Of a DNA stretch of 64,000 nt, positions 9,265-18,502 are shown piece after piece. The notes beneath the pieces were generated by a model, which worked only from the letters and a program-made list of their open reading frames with translations, had not been told where the DNA came from and did not search any database. The position numbers were made by a program, and so were the translations under genes. Each line of letters opens with the position of its first letter. The stretch's first letter is position 1. Origin of the DNA: Chryseobacterium sp. W4I1 (lineage in GTDB: Bacteria; Bacteroidota; Bacteroidia; Flavobacteriales; Weeksellaceae); contig NZ_JAUSXQ010000001.1 of NCBI RefSeq assembly GCF_030816115.1, positions 4,197,001 through 4,261,000 of the forward strand, in the 5' to 3' direction.

Positions 9265-11061
9265 ATGATGAAAAAAAATTCTACAACAGCGAAAATCAAA
9301 GTTCTGCTTCTGGCTATGCTTTTGGTTTTTGGACAGTTCTACTCTCAGAACGGTGCAGTAGGGATCAACACATCTATACCTAATGTAAATTCGGTTTTGG
9401 ATGTGGTTTCTGGCGGAAACAATAAAGGAATACTCATTCCCCGTCTTACCGAAACCCAAAGAGATGCAATAACCATTAATAAGCTTAAGGATGATGGCCT
9501 TACCATCTACAATACAACAGAGGGCTGCTTTAATTACTGGAGTCTCGCCGATGATGAATGGAAAAGTGTCTGCGGGCAGCTGGGAAAGGCTGTATTTACA
9601 GTGGACTGCTCCAATACAAAAGCAATGGGGACCTATGTGAAGGGCAGGGAATTAACCCCATCAAATTATCTGAGTATTTCTGTTAATGTCACTAAAATAG
9701 GAAACTACACCATTTCGGGGACTACTCCCAACGGATATAACTTCTATGGAACGGGAACTTTCCTCAATACCGGCGTGCAGACTATTCAGATTGCAGGACA
9801 GGGCAGCCCTCTGAATATTCAGACAGATGATGTATCACTGACTGCCAACGGAAACGATGTGACCTGTACACCGGCTGTATCCATAAACGTTCTCAGTCCT
9901 GCCGGAACTTATACCATGAGTTGTGGAAGTGCTGTTGTCAATGGAGTTTATAAAGTAGGAACAGCTCTTACAGCTTCCAATACCATTACCTTACCTGTGA
10001 ATGTTTCTGCATTAGGAAGTTATACCATTACGACAAATACGGTAGATGGAATTTCATTCAGAGGTTCCGGAACATTTACTGCTACAGGAACCCAAAACGT
10101 GACCTTAAACGGTACGGGAACACCATCTTCTACCGCTGTAAAAACAATGACCATTACTTCTGACAGTCAGGGAGGAGTTTCAACGACATGTAATGTCAAT
10201 ATTATTGTAGTGATTCCTAAAAAAACAGTTTTACACATAGGTCTGGAAACGGCTTACGGATATAGCGCTTTTACGGGACCTTCCAGAAGCCTGATGGATT
10301 CTCCTTCTAATTTTGGAACAACGGCTTCAAGTATTGTAAAATATGAAGGCTTTACCCATACATCGCTGGGGAATTCGCCATCTTCTGCAGCACTTCAGGC
10401 AGCCCTGAATAATAAGCCGGATATTGTAATTATCGGTTATTCTTACACGCCAAATGCTACAGATGCAGGATATATTGCTTCCTATCTTAATAAAAAAGGA
10501 ATTGTGATTGCTTTAACTGATGATACAGGAACAGCACAGAATTTATTCAGAGGAATTTTTTCAGATCCTACTATTTCAGCTTCCAATGGAGCGGGAGCAG
10601 GATCGGTGTACGCTCTTTCTAATACGGATGATCCTATATTGAATGGTCCTTTCGGGGACGTAAGAGGGAAAAACTGGGGTGAAGATGCTTCCACAACAAT
10701 TGGAATTTCAGGTCTGACAAGTGGATTTGTCCCTTACAGCTATGCACAGCCGATTAACAGTGCAACTGCAAGAACAGGTATTTCCGGACTGAGAAGCAGT
10801 AGCCTGAATTTCATATGGTTCGGAGACGGAGGTTTCTTAAGCAATGAAAATGCAAACGGAAGCCCTTATGCAAGTACTACTATAGAACCATTTGTAGCGC
10901 CAAGCACAGGAGCCTATTTTCCTGTTCAGAAAGCCTCTTACGGTTACGCAGGAAACGGATATTCGGCCGGAGGAATGCAGGTGCAAAACTCTATACTGTT
11001 TGCCAATATGATTGCATGGGCGGTTAAACAGGCAGAATTCAGCGGAATTAATACACAATAA
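9265..11061 (+). CDS. Large secreted surface protein of unknown function
   Basis: A 598-residue protein with a signal peptide (about residues 1-27, KVLLLAMLLVFGQFYSQ). It starts with the AVGINTSIPN...LDV and GILIPRLTETQRDAI segments typical of flavobacterial surface and tail-fibre-like proteins, then has two or three beta-rich repeats (about 110-210 and 210-310, each with SCG or DCS and G-Y/F-x-G-x-G-T-F...G-x-Q), and a C-terminal domain (about 325-590) starting TVLHIGLETAYGYSAF that may be a Rossmann-like or flavodoxin-like fold (PDIVIIGYSY). There is no clear T9SS C-terminal domain. It is controlled by promoter C and so appears to be the effector of the adjoining HTH genes. ATG at 9268 is an equivalent start. 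Confidence 0.65.
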   Translation: MMKKNSTTAKIKVLLLAMLLVFGQFYSQNGAVGINTSIPNVNSVLDVVSGGNNKGILIPRLTETQRDAITINKLKDDGLTIYNTTEGCFNYWSLADDEWKSVCGQLGKAVFTVDCSNTKAMGTYVKGRELTPSNYLSISVNVTKIGNYTISGTTPNGYNFYGTGTFLNTGVQTIQIAGQGSPLNIQTDDVSLTANGNDVTCTPAVSINVLSPAGTYTMSCGSAVVNGVYKVGTALTASNTITLPVNVSALGSYTITTNTVDGISFRGSGTFTATGTQNVTLNGTGTPSSTAVKTMTITSDSQGGVSTTCNVNIIVVIPKKTVLHIGLETAYGYSAFTGPSRSLMDSPSNFGTTASSIVKYEGFTHTSLGNSPSSAALQAALNNKPDIVIIGYSYTPNATDAGYIASYLNKKGIVIALTDDTGTAQNLFRGIFSDPTISASNGAGAGSVYALSNTDDPILNGPFGDVRGKNWGEDASTTIGISGLTSGFVPYSYAQPINSATARTGISGLRSSSLNFIWFGDGGFLSNENANGSPYASTTIEPFVAPSTGAYFPVQKASYGYAGNGYSAGGMQVQNSILFANMIAWAVKQAEFSGINTQ

Positions 11062-11077
11062 TAAAAAAGTTCTTAAA

Positions 11078-11118
11078 TAAAAGCTGCGGCATGGTGAAAC
11101 CATGCCGCAGCTTTTATT
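11078..11118. terminator. Strong bidirectional terminator
   Basis: A perfect 15-bp stem (AAAGCTGCGGCATGG with its complement) and a 5-base loop, flanked by A-rich and T-rich tracts on either side. It lies between the secreted protein gene and the convergent DUF1801 gene and can serve both. Confidence 0.9.
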
Positions 11119-11461
11119 TTATATACTTCTTAACCTCTTCTGCAAGGTTTAGAATAATCTCAACAGGCAAATCTTCTTCCATGTTGATCAGAAGTATTTT
11201 AAACTTCTTCCTGCCCTCCTGAAGTAGGAGAGGATGATTGAGCCTGTCTCCGTGATAGAAACTTACATAATGTTGTTTGTGCTTTTTACTGTAGTAAAGA
11301 TAGCACAACATTTTTTTCTTATACTTAAAAAAAGGAAGCCCAAAACTTAAGGTTTCAGTGATATGCTCAGAATCAGATTCGAGGATCTTTTTCCTTAAAA
11401 ACAAAAGAGTACTTCTTTCAGGCTCATCGATTCTGTAGAAGTACTCTTGTATAGGATTCAT
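11114..11461 (-). CDS. DUF1801 (YdhG-like) domain protein
   Basis: A 115-residue cytoplasmic protein starting MNPIQEYFYRIDEPERSTLLFLRKKILE and containing LSFGLPFFKYKKKMLCYLYY and VSFYHGDRL. This is the pattern of the DUF1801/YdhG family (some members were proposed as intracellular iron chaperones in Firmicutes; the role here is not known). Its last codons run into the bidirectional terminator. The upstream neighbour ABC gene is on the same strand and ends 31 bases before this gene's start... read in the minus direction the ABC gene lies upstream of it is not so: this gene lies downstream of the ABC gene's 3' end and could be read through from it. Confidence 0.7.
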   Translation of the reverse strand: MNPIQEYFYRIDEPERSTLLFLRKKILESDSEHITETLSFGLPFFKYKKKMLCYLYYSKKHKQHYVSFYHGDRLNHPLLLQEGRKKFKILLINMEEDLPVEIILNLAEEVKKYIK

Positions 11462-11492
11462 TTTACTGACTTTAATTCAAAAAAATAATTGA

Positions 11493-13326
11493 TTAATCAA
11501 AATTCTGAAGTTCCACAAGCTTGTGGTACATCCCTTTTTTAGCAATAAGGTCATGGTGGGTTCCCTGTTCTACAACAATTCCTTTCTCCATTACCACGAT
11601 CCAGTCTGCCTTCTGAATGGTTGATAGCCTGTGGGCAATAACAAGGGAAGTTCTGTTTTCCATCATTTTATCAAGGGCATCCTGAACAAATCTTTCAGAT
11701 TCCGTATCCAGGGCAGAAGTTGCCTCATCAAGAATCATCACCGGTGGATTTTTCAATACAGCTCTGGCGATAGAAACTCTCTGCTTCTGACCACCGGAAA
11801 GCTTATTTCCGTCATCACCAATATTAGAATCATAACCTTCAGGAAGATTTGAAATAAAGTTGTCTGCGTTCGCAATTTTTGCAGCTTCTACTACTTGTTC
11901 TTTGGTTGCTTCAGGTTTACCCATCAGGATGTTATTGTAAACCGAATCATTGAAAAGTACAGATTCCTGGGTTACCATTCCCAGAAGCTGACGGTATTCC
12001 TTTAATTTTAAATGCTTAATATCAATTCCGTCAATTAAAATCTGACCTTCATTCACATCATAGAACCTTGCTAAAAGATTAGCAATTGTTGTTTTTCCGC
12101 TTCCACTCTGGCCCACAAGAGCTATTGTTTTTCCTTTCGGAATGATCAGTGAGAAGTTTTTAAGGATAACATTGTCTTTATCATAATAGAATCCAATGTT
12201 TTTGAATTCAATCTGGTTATTTAACGTAGAAATAGAAATTGGCTCTGCAATTTCCTCCACTTTTAAATCATAGTCTAGAACTTCTGCTACTCTTTCTAAA
12301 CTTGCCATACCTCCCTGAATAGAAGATATTGCGCTCGAAAGTTTTTTTGCAGGATCAAGAATCTGGAAGAACATTCCGATGAAAACAAGGAAAGCCTGAG
12401 GCTTCATCGTCTGCTCCTCTAAAATCTGCGTTCCGGCATACCATGTAATAATCAGGATGGGTGATAGAACCCAGAAATTCACTCATTGGAGAGGCAAGTT
12501 CTCTTTTTCGGCTCATATCTATGGCAAAATTCTGCCAGTTGGTAGTCGTTTCGTTAAATCTGTTCTTAAGGATCTTATCCGCATTGAATATCTTAATTAC
12601 TTTAGAAGATTTTAAAGTCTCATCTACCAGTGAGAAAAGATTTCCAAGCTCAGCCTGGGCATAATGTGCCTGTTTTTTCAAGCTTTTTCCTGTCCATGAG
12701 ATCAGCAAACCCATCACAGGGAAAACAATCAGTGAAAACAGGGTCAGCTGAGGGGAAAGTAAAAATAATGCGATCAAAGAAGAGATAATCATGAACGGAG
12801 CATTGATAATATCTACCAGTACCCCCATGATTCCACCTTCTACACCTCCAATATCATTGGAAATCCTGGACATCATATCTCCTTTTCTCTGCTCTGTAAA
12901 GAATGAAACCGGAAGCTGCAGGAATTTATTATACATTGCAGTTCGGAGATCTTTGGTAATACCTACACGGTAATTGACCAAAAGGAAAGAACCTATATAT
13001 CTGAAAATATTTCTTAATAAAAATGAAAGACCTGTGATTGCACACAGAACAGCAAGTACATAAACGGCACCATGCTGATCAATCTGTGTCTGTACAAAAT
13101 AGTAAGCTTTATCTTTAATATAATTGAAATAGTCGCCAAAAGCTCCGCTCCATACCGGTTCTTTTGCCTGTTTCTCTATGGTACCGAACATTAATCCTAA
13201 AATAGGAAGCATAGTTCCTACAGATAAGATATTCAGTAAAGAGTACAGGATGTTGAAAAACATACTTCCGAAAAGGTATTTTTGATGCGGTTTCGCGAAA
13301 TAGAGTATTCTTTGTAATGGTTTCAT
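11493..13326 (-). pseudogene. MsbA-like ABC exporter (frameshifted as read)
   Basis: Removing one base gives a 610-residue half-transporter: a membrane domain of about six segments (residues 15-310) and an ATPase domain with Walker A GQSGSGKTT, signature LSGGQKQR, Walker B VMILDEATSALD and H-loop AHRLSTI. This is the MsbA/lipid or drug exporter type; the substrate is not predictable. As read it splits into 13326-12355 and 12482-11493. The break is at the GGG run 12459-12461: the expected FLGSIT|ILIITWYAG reads through once one G is dropped, and the total length is 3n+1. Both halves are fully conserved, so a sequencing error is more likely than decay. Confidence 0.85.
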
Positions 13327-13477
13327 TCAATGAAAAATTGGATAGCAAAATTACGTAAAATAAAGGAAAAGACGTTCTTAATCCTTTTTTACTTTAACTA
13401 ATATGTTTCAGTAAGGCTTGTTTTGTTACAAACACTTGTTTAGGATTATACCATGCAAGCGGCATACAGTTATGAAG

Positions 13478-13500
13478 AAAACCGCCCTTTCGACGGTTTC
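13478..13500 (-). terminator. Terminator after the M28 peptidase gene
   Basis: On the minus strand AAACCGTC and GGCGGTTT pair around a five-base loop and are followed by TTC-rich sequence, 20 bases beyond the peptidase stop. Confidence 0.55.
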
Positions 13501-13518
13501 ATTATTATATAGAATCAA

Positions 13519-14440
13519 TTAATATTGTACTTTATCATTATACTTCGGGGTAAAGTTTTTAGGGCTTAATTTTTCTAAAGTCTTCCCAAAATTATTAATA
13601 AGCTGTGTCATATTATCAAAATCTACAATATTTACATCGTCATTCACCTGGTGGTAATGTTTTATTTTACTCATGTCTGCGGTAGAAATAGAATGGGCAA
13701 TGATTTTCTTTTTCACAAAATTCACGTTGTCCGATCTGTAAAATAATTGTTCTGAAGCGTACGGGTCAGGATTTATCTTAAGTCCGTTTACTGCATTTTT
13801 ATTGAAAAGCTCGTCAAGGTCAGAAAATTCATCACCCGTCATGAAAACTGCATTTTTTCCAAACTCAGACTCGGTGGCTACCATCTCAAAATTGAACAGA
13901 GCTGTTAGATTATTATAAATCTTATCCAGGTTTTTATCTTCAGAAATAGCTGTTGATCCTTAACATTCCCTTTTCTTCGCCGTTAAATGCCATGAAGACC
14001 ATTGAGAATTCAGGCTTCTTATTTTTAAAATAATCTGAAATTCCTACTAAAGTGGTGATTCCGCTGGCATCATCATCAGCACCGTTAAAAATATTGTCAC
14101 CAGCGTTATTGTTTGTTCCGATATGATCGAAATGTCCAGAAAATCCTAAATATTTATCGGTTTTTCCTTTTTTAACACCACACACGTTATAAACTGTTTT
14201 TCCTTTATAATCAAAAGGAACCAGGTAAGAATTTCCGGTACAGTATTCAAGATTGTTTTCCTTGAAAAGTTTTGCAATATAATTTGCTGCGTTTTCATTT
14301 TCTTGAGTTCCTATTTCGCGGCCCTTCATTTCATCAGATGCCAATGTTGAAATAACAGTGTTAATTCTTTCTTTTGAAACTTCCTGAGCGAAAGTAAATG
14401 CCGAAAAAAGAGATAAAGTAAGATAGGTTAGTTTTTTCAT
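13519..14440 (-). pseudogene. Secreted M28 family peptidase (frameshifted as read)
   Basis: Corrected by one base the gene encodes a 306-residue secreted zinc peptidase of family M28. A signal peptide (MKKLTYLTLSLFSAFTFAQ) is followed by the metal ligands in GFSGHFDHIG, NGADDDASG and FNGEEKGML, the EE pair being the catalytic base. As read it stops after GMLRINSYF; dropping one of the two T at 13960-13961 restores GMLGSTAISEDK and runs into the downstream half. Total length is 3n+1. An earlier in-frame ATG at 14491 would put 17 residues before the signal peptide, so 14440 is preferred. A perfect 38-base palindrome lies upstream. Confidence 0.82.
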
Positions 14441-14513
14441 TTTTAAATAAGTTATGAATAATCTGTCGTAGTTTAAACGGAAAAGTTGCATTTAAATTCT
14501 TATTTCTTTAAAA

Positions 14514-14551
14514 TTTAGCCATGTCAAGATTTAAATCTTGACATGGCTAAA
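14514..14551. repeat. Perfect 38-base palindrome
   Basis: The sequence reads the same on both strands over 38 bases with no loop (core CAAGATTTAAATCTTG, arms GCCATG). It lies between the terminator of the DUF4293 gene and the peptidase gene, 74 bases before the latter's ATG. It could be an operator, an attenuating hairpin or a dispersed repeat. Confidence 0.8.
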
Positions 14552-14573
14552 CTATTTTTACAATTTCTAAACA

Positions 14574-14608
14574 CAAAAAAACAGCTTCCAATAAAGGAAG
14601 CTGTTCTC
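14574..14608 (-). terminator. Terminator after the DUF4293 gene
   Basis: On the minus strand ACAGCTTCC and GGAAGCTGT pair around a six-base loop followed by a T run, about 20 bases past the stop of the DUF4293 gene. Confidence 0.85.
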
Positions 14609-14629
14609 ACTCAAAAAATCATTGTAAGG

Positions 14630-15019
14630 TTATCGAAGTCGGTCTACAGATTTTACGAGCCTCTCATCTCTGCGGATCAGTACGTTTGCAATAAGCAGAC
14701 AGATCACCGCGATCAATGGGAAAACCGGCTCAATACCCTTCTCAGGAATCTGAATTCCTCCGGATAAGTTTAGTAACCAGTACGCCAATACACCAATCAA
14801 CAAAACGTTTATAATGATGCTGAATGTATTCAGCAAAATTTGTCTTTTTCTGTTTTTAAAACTAAAAATACTCAATGCTCCTGCCAAAACAAGGGCAATA
14901 CAACTAATATCAATCACCGGAATATTGCCAAAAACGTCAACATCCTGTCCTGTAACGAAAAGGGAAACAGCAGCCAAAACCGCCAAAAGAGTCCATATAG
15001 TCTGTATTCTCTGTAACAT
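14630..15019 (-). CDS. DUF4293 membrane protein
   Basis: A 129-residue protein with four hydrophobic segments (about residues 7-25, 35-52, 62-84 and 98-116), starting MLQRIQTIWTLLAVLAAV and ending in a basic tail. This matches DUF4293, a Bacteroidota-specific family of unknown function that is usually encoded back to back with rho, as here. A -7 box (TATTTTTG) is at 15045-15038. Its own terminator follows. Divergent transcription from rho suggests shared control but not a proven shared function. Confidence 0.8.
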   Translation of the reverse strand: MLQRIQTIWTLLAVLAAVSLFVTGQDVDVFGNIPVIDISCIALVLAGALSIFSFKNRKRQILLNTFSIIINVLLIGVLAYWLLNLSGGIQIPEKGIEPVFPLIAVICLLIANVLIRRDERLVKSVDRLR

Positions 15020-15037
15020 TGATTCTTAAATACCTGG

Positions 15038-15045
15038 CAAAAATA
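15038..15045 (-). promoter_or_regulatory. -7 box (TATTTTTG) of the DUF4293 gene
   Basis: TATTTTTG on the minus strand lies 18 bases before the ATG at 15019. A clear -33 TTG at normal spacing is not visible. Confidence 0.4.
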
Positions 15046-15054
15046 ACATAAATT

Positions 15055-15084
15055 TTGCACAATTCAAAAATAAGTGTAGATTTG
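15055..15084 (+). promoter_or_regulatory. rho promoter
   Basis: TTG at 15055-15057, a 19-base spacer and TAGATTTG at 15077-15084 make a full Bacteroidota promoter. The predicted leader is about 75 bases, with no obvious hairpin. Confidence 0.65.
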
Positions 15085-15164
15085 CATTATACATATGTAC
15101 TTGAAAACAAAAGTCACCGGACTTACTTTTCTTACTCACAATTAATTACATTTTTACATTAAGT

Positions 15165-17015
15165 ATGTTTAACATAGAAACGTTAAGGTCAAAATCCGTA
15201 ACGGAACTGACTAAAATCTTAAAAGATTTAGGCGTTAAAGTTGCTAGAAACAGCAATGATAATGATAAAATCTTTGCCGTTCTTGACTTTCAGGCTTCTA
15301 ACCCTAAAGTTGCAAAAGATTATTTCAACGCCACAGAAACCAGCATGGATACTGAAGAAAAACCGGCAGACAAACCTGCTAAGGCCCCTGTGAAAAAAGC
15401 AGCGCCTAAAAGACAACCTGCCAAACCTAAAGCAGAGGTAAAAACCCCAGCAGAAACAATTCCAATAGCTGAAGAGAAAACAGAGGAAAAAGTTTCCGCT
15501 CCTGCAGAAAAGAAACAGGAAGAACCTAAAGCTGAAACAACAGCAGCTCCTGAAGACAACAATTCAGCACAAGCCAAGAAAAAAAGGAAGAGAGTAGTTG
15601 CCAACACAGGTAATACAGAAGCTCCCCAGGAAAGAGCGGAAGCTCCTAAAAATGCAGAAGCTCAAGAATCTGCACCATCAGAAGAAAGGTCTAATACTTC
15701 TCAACCTCAGGCCAGATCCCAACAAAGAGGACACAACAATCCGCAGAACAGCGGAAACCAGCATAAAAATCAAAATCAGCACCAAAACCAAAACCCAAAT
15801 CAACACCAGGGCCAGAATCCCAACCAAAACCAAAATCAGCACAGACAAAATGCTGACAGGCAGGAGGAGCACCATTCTGAGCATAGAAAAGAATTCAGTT
15901 TTGATGGAATGGTAAGTATTGAAGGGGTTTTAGAGATCCTTCCGGATAATTATGGATTCCTTCGTTCATCTGATTTCAGTTATATTTCTTCTCCTGATGA
16001 CGTGTATGTTTCTACTGCACAGATCAGAAATTTCGGTCTTAAAACCGGAGATACAGTGAAAGGTATTGTAAGACTTCCAAAAGAAGGCGAGAAATATTTT
16101 TCATTACTAAAACCAATCGAAGTCAACGGACGTGATCTTGCTTTTATTAAAGACCGTGTCGCTTTTGAATATTTAACACCGCTTTTCCCTGAAGAGAAAT
16201 TTAACCTCGCCGGAGATAATTCTACAATGTCCACAAGAATTGTTGATTTATTTGCGCCAATCGGGAAAGGGCAGAGAGCAATGATCGTTGCACAGCCTAA
16301 AACAGGTAAAACAATGTTGCTTAAAGATATCGCCAATTCTATCGCTGCCAATCACCCTGAAGTCTATATGATGGTTCTTCTGATCGACGAACGTCCGGAA
16401 GAAGTTACCGATATGGAAAGAAGTGTAAATGCAGAAGTTATAGCCTCTACATTTGACGAAGCTGCAGATAAACACGTAAAAGTGGCCAACCTTGTTTTAG
16501 CAAAAGCTCAGAGAATGGTGGAATGTGGTCATGATGTAGTGATTTTATTAGATTCAATTACCAGATTAGCAAGAGCTTATAATACGGTTACGCCTGCTTC
16601 AGGTAAAGTTTTATCGGGAGGTGTGGATGCCAATGCTCTTCACAAGCCAAAAAGATTCTTCGGAGCGGCCAGAAAAATTGAAGGTGGCGGTTCATTAACT
16701 ATTATTGCTACAGCCCTAATTGATACAGGTTCTAAAATGGACGAAGTGATCTTTGAAGAATTCAAAGGTACAGGTAACATGGAACTTCAGTTAGACAGAA
16801 AAATTGCCAACAGAAGAATTTATCCTGCAATTGATCTTGTCTCTTCAAGCACACGTAGAGATGACCTTCTATTGGATGAGGTGACTTCCCAGAGAATGTG
16901 GATCTTCAGAAAATATCTTTCTGAAATGAATCCTGTAGAAGCAATGGAATTTGTAAATAAAAACATCAGAGGAACTTTAAATAATGAAGAATTCCTGATG
17001 TCTATGAATAAATAG
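15165..17015 (+). CDS. rho: Transcription termination factor Rho with long disordered insertion
   Basis: A 616-residue Rho, the hexameric RNA-dependent ATPase that ends transcription. It has the Rho N-terminal helical domain (1-45), a roughly 200-residue low-complexity insertion (46-245: first Lys/Ala/Pro/Glu-rich, then an Asn/Gln/His-rich tract), the cold-shock-like RNA-binding domain (about 247-320, with YGFLR), and the ATPase with Walker A PKTGKT (about 378-384), LIDERPEEV and [16 protein letters not shown]. coli Rho is about 420 residues, so the extra length is the insertion. Such insertions are usual in Bacteroidota; in Bacteroides thetaiotaomicron one was reported to drive condensate formation. 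A terminator follows. Confidence 0.97.
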   Translation: MFNIETLRSKSVTELTKILKDLGVKVARNSNDNDKIFAVLDFQASNPKVAKDYFNATETSMDTEEKPADKPAKAPVKKAAPKRQPAKPKAEVKTPAETIPIAEEKTEEKVSAPAEKKQEEPKAETTAAPEDNNSAQAKKKRKRVVANTGNTEAPQERAEAPKNAEAQESAPSEERSNTSQPQARSQQRGHNNPQNSGNQHKNQNQHQNQNPNQHQGQNPNQNQNQHRQNADRQEEHHSEHRKEFSFDGMVSIEGVLEILPDNYGFLRSSDFSYISSPDDVYVSTAQIRNFGLKTGDTVKGIVRLPKEGEKYFSLLKPIEVNGRDLAFIKDRVAFEYLTPLFPEEKFNLAGDNSTMSTRIVDLFAPIGKGQRAMIVAQPKTGKTMLLKDIANSIAANHPEVYMMVLLIDERPEEVTDMERSVNAEVIASTFDEAADKHVKVANLVLAKAQRMVECGHDVVILLDSITRLARAYNTVTPASGKVLSGGVDANALHKPKRFFGAARKIEGGGSLTIIATALIDTGSKMDEVIFEEFKGTGNMELQLDRKIANRRIYPAIDLVSSSTRRDDLLLDEVTSQRMWIFRKYLSEMNPVEAMEFVNKNIRGTLNNEEFLMSMNK

Positions 17016-17035
17016 ATTAATTTAATTGTTGTTAA

Positions 17036-17073
17036 AAAAAAGCACGGTGATCAGCGGATCTTCGTGCTTTTTT
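17036..17073 (+). terminator. Terminator after rho
   Basis: AAAAGCACG pairs with CGTGCTTTT; an inner GATC/GATC pair extends the stem, and a T run follows. Confidence 0.85.
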
Positions 17074-17293
17074 GTGTTTGAGTATGATCGGGTTTGAGAG
17101 TATGAATATTTGAAGGCTGGAGAGTGAGGCGTACGATTTTTACTTGTTTTTTTTAAAACTAAATAAGACCGGAAAATGTATTCCAAGATAGAATAACCTC
17201 CATCTTCAGGCTTCCAGATTCCATCTTATAAAAATTAATTCATTCTAAATCAATATATCAATGTTAAAGATTTATTAAAGTAATGCCCAGTTT

Positions 17294-17324
17294 TTGATTA
17301 TCGCTTAAATATTGGCTAAATTTG
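17294..17324 (+). promoter_or_regulatory. sod promoter
   Basis: TTG at 17294-17296, a 20-base spacer and TAAATTTG at 17317-17324. The ATG follows 24 bases later. A TTG at 17322 that would extend the reading frame is part of this box. Confidence 0.7.
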
Positions 17325-17348
17325 GATATAACATTAAAAATAAAAATT

Positions 17349-17945
17349 ATGTCATTTGAATTACCTAAATTAGGATATGCATACGATGCATTGGAGCCTA
17401 CGATTGATGCTAAAACTATGGAAATCCACCATACAAAACATCACCAGGCTTATATTGACAATTTAAATAAAGCAATTGAAGGAACTGAACTGGCAGGTAA
17501 AACGATCGAGGAGATCTGTCAGACAGGAACGGACAAACCAGCAGTAAGAAATAACGGAGGAGGACATTTCAACCACTCTCTATTCTGGGAAATTCTAACT
17601 CCTGGTGGAAGCAATGAGCCTGTAGGAAACGTAAAAGCTGCTATTGAAGCTTACGGTGGTCTTGAAAAATTCAAAACTGATTTTTCTGAAGCTGCTAAAA
17701 CAAGATTCGGTTCAGGATGGGCTTGGTTGGTGAAAAATGGAGATGGATCTGTGTCTGTTTCTTCTACTCCAAACCAGGACAACCCATTAATGCCTGTTGC
17801 AGACGTTAAAGGAACTCCTGTTTTAGGATTGGACGTTTGGGAGCACGCTTATTACTTAAACTACCAAAACAGAAGACCTGACTATGTTGCCGCTTTCTTC
17901 AGCGTAGTAAACTGGGATAAAGTAGAAGAATTATTCAACAAATAA
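17349..17945 (+). CDS. sodA: Superoxide dismutase, Mn-type
   Basis: A 198-residue iron/manganese-family superoxide dismutase. Metal ligands are seen in [14 protein letters not shown] (His near 27), [10 protein letters not shown] (His near 79), and D-VWEHAYY (Asp and His near 160-164). The segment TPNQDNPLM carries the Gln that lies near the metal in manganese enzymes, and the NNGGGHFNH loop has the matching Gly, so the Mn form is favoured; a cambialistic enzyme cannot be excluded. ATG at 17349 was chosen because upstream codons fall in the promoter. No signal peptide, hence cytoplasmic. A terminator follows. Confidence 0.93.
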   Translation: MSFELPKLGYAYDALEPTIDAKTMEIHHTKHHQAYIDNLNKAIEGTELAGKTIEEICQTGTDKPAVRNNGGGHFNHSLFWEILTPGGSNEPVGNVKAAIEAYGGLEKFKTDFSEAAKTRFGSGWAWLVKNGDGSVSVSSTPNQDNPLMPVADVKGTPVLGLDVWEHAYYLNYQNRRPDYVAAFFSVVNWDKVEELFNK

Positions 17946-17965
17946 TTTTCAGCTATTATAAAAGT

Positions 17966-17998
17966 AAAAGGTTCAGAAGAAATTCTGAACCTTTTTTA
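17966..17998 (+). terminator. Terminator after sod
   Basis: AAAGGTTCAG pairs with CTGAACCTTT around an 8-base loop followed by a T run. Confidence 0.85.
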
Positions 17999-18027
17999 TT
18001 CTTAAGTAATACCTTATTTCTTAATAT

Positions 18028-18447
18028 TTATCTCACGGCATCACTTCCGGAAAGGCCATTCATTTTCAGTCCGTACTTCCAGCTTACATAGGCAAAAACC
18101 TGATACAGCTTATATTCAAATTTGATCCCGTAATTTTCCCTCGGGTCGTAATCTATCCCTGATTCTATAATATTACGGTACCTTCCTGAGCTGTAATAGG
18201 AGTTCCATTCATTGACCAGAAAAGTATTTTTTGTTTTCAGGTATGATTCAGAGTACTGGCTTATTGGTTTAGCCACTGCATTTAAAAAGTAATCGAATTG
18301 GGTATCGATCACCGTAAGATCCCACTCGCCGTCTTCATTTTTAGAAGGCTTCATTTCAGATTTCTCTTCCTCTTTCTTAGGGCTGTTTTGAGAAAAACAA
18401 CTGTAAGGAATCAGGGCAAAGAGAAATAGTACGATCAGATTTTTCAT
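18028..18447 (-). CDS. DUF6146 family secreted protein
   Basis: A 139-residue protein with an N-terminal signal sequence (MKNLIVLFLFALIPYSCFSQ), a charged Lys/Glu-rich spacer, and a domain containing SESYLKTKNTFLVNEWN and IDYDPRENYGIKFEYKLYQVFAYV. The YYSQSYLENKN...IDYDPxxDYG pattern is that of DUF6146, a Bacteroidota family of unknown function. Start chosen at 18447, where the signal peptide begins; an ATG ten codons earlier adds a non-signal-like extension. It lies downstream of the secreted nuclease-like gene on the same strand (55 bases) and may be cotranscribed. Confidence 0.7.
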   Translation of the reverse strand: MKNLIVLFLFALIPYSCFSQNSPKKEEEKSEMKPSKNEDGEWDLTVIDTQFDYFLNAVAKPISQYSESYLKTKNTFLVNEWNSYYSSGRYRNIIESGIDYDPRENYGIKFEYKLYQVFAYVSWKYGLKMNGLSGSDAVR

Positions 18448-18502
18448 AATAAAAACTTTGTTATAAAAAATAAGCACTCAAAATGAGTGCCTAAGTATTT
18501 GT

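Larger units (their letters stand above)
17016..17348. other. 333-base intergenic region between rho and sod
   Basis: It holds the rho terminator, then about 130 bases of low-complexity sequence with degenerate words (GGGTTTGAGAGTATGA, GGCTGGAGAGTGAGG, CCATCTTCAGGCTTCCAGATTCCATC) like those found between other genes of the window, and finally the sod promoter. No gene was recognised. Confidence 0.6.

Noticed and set aside
12355..12482. Programmed frameshift in the ABC exporter
   Set aside because: No slippery heptamer or downstream pseudoknot seen, and similar single-base insertions occur in five other unrelated genes.
15598..15915. Alternative frames on both strands in the rho linker
   Set aside because: They arise from the repetitive Asn/Gln codons; Rho itself explains the region.
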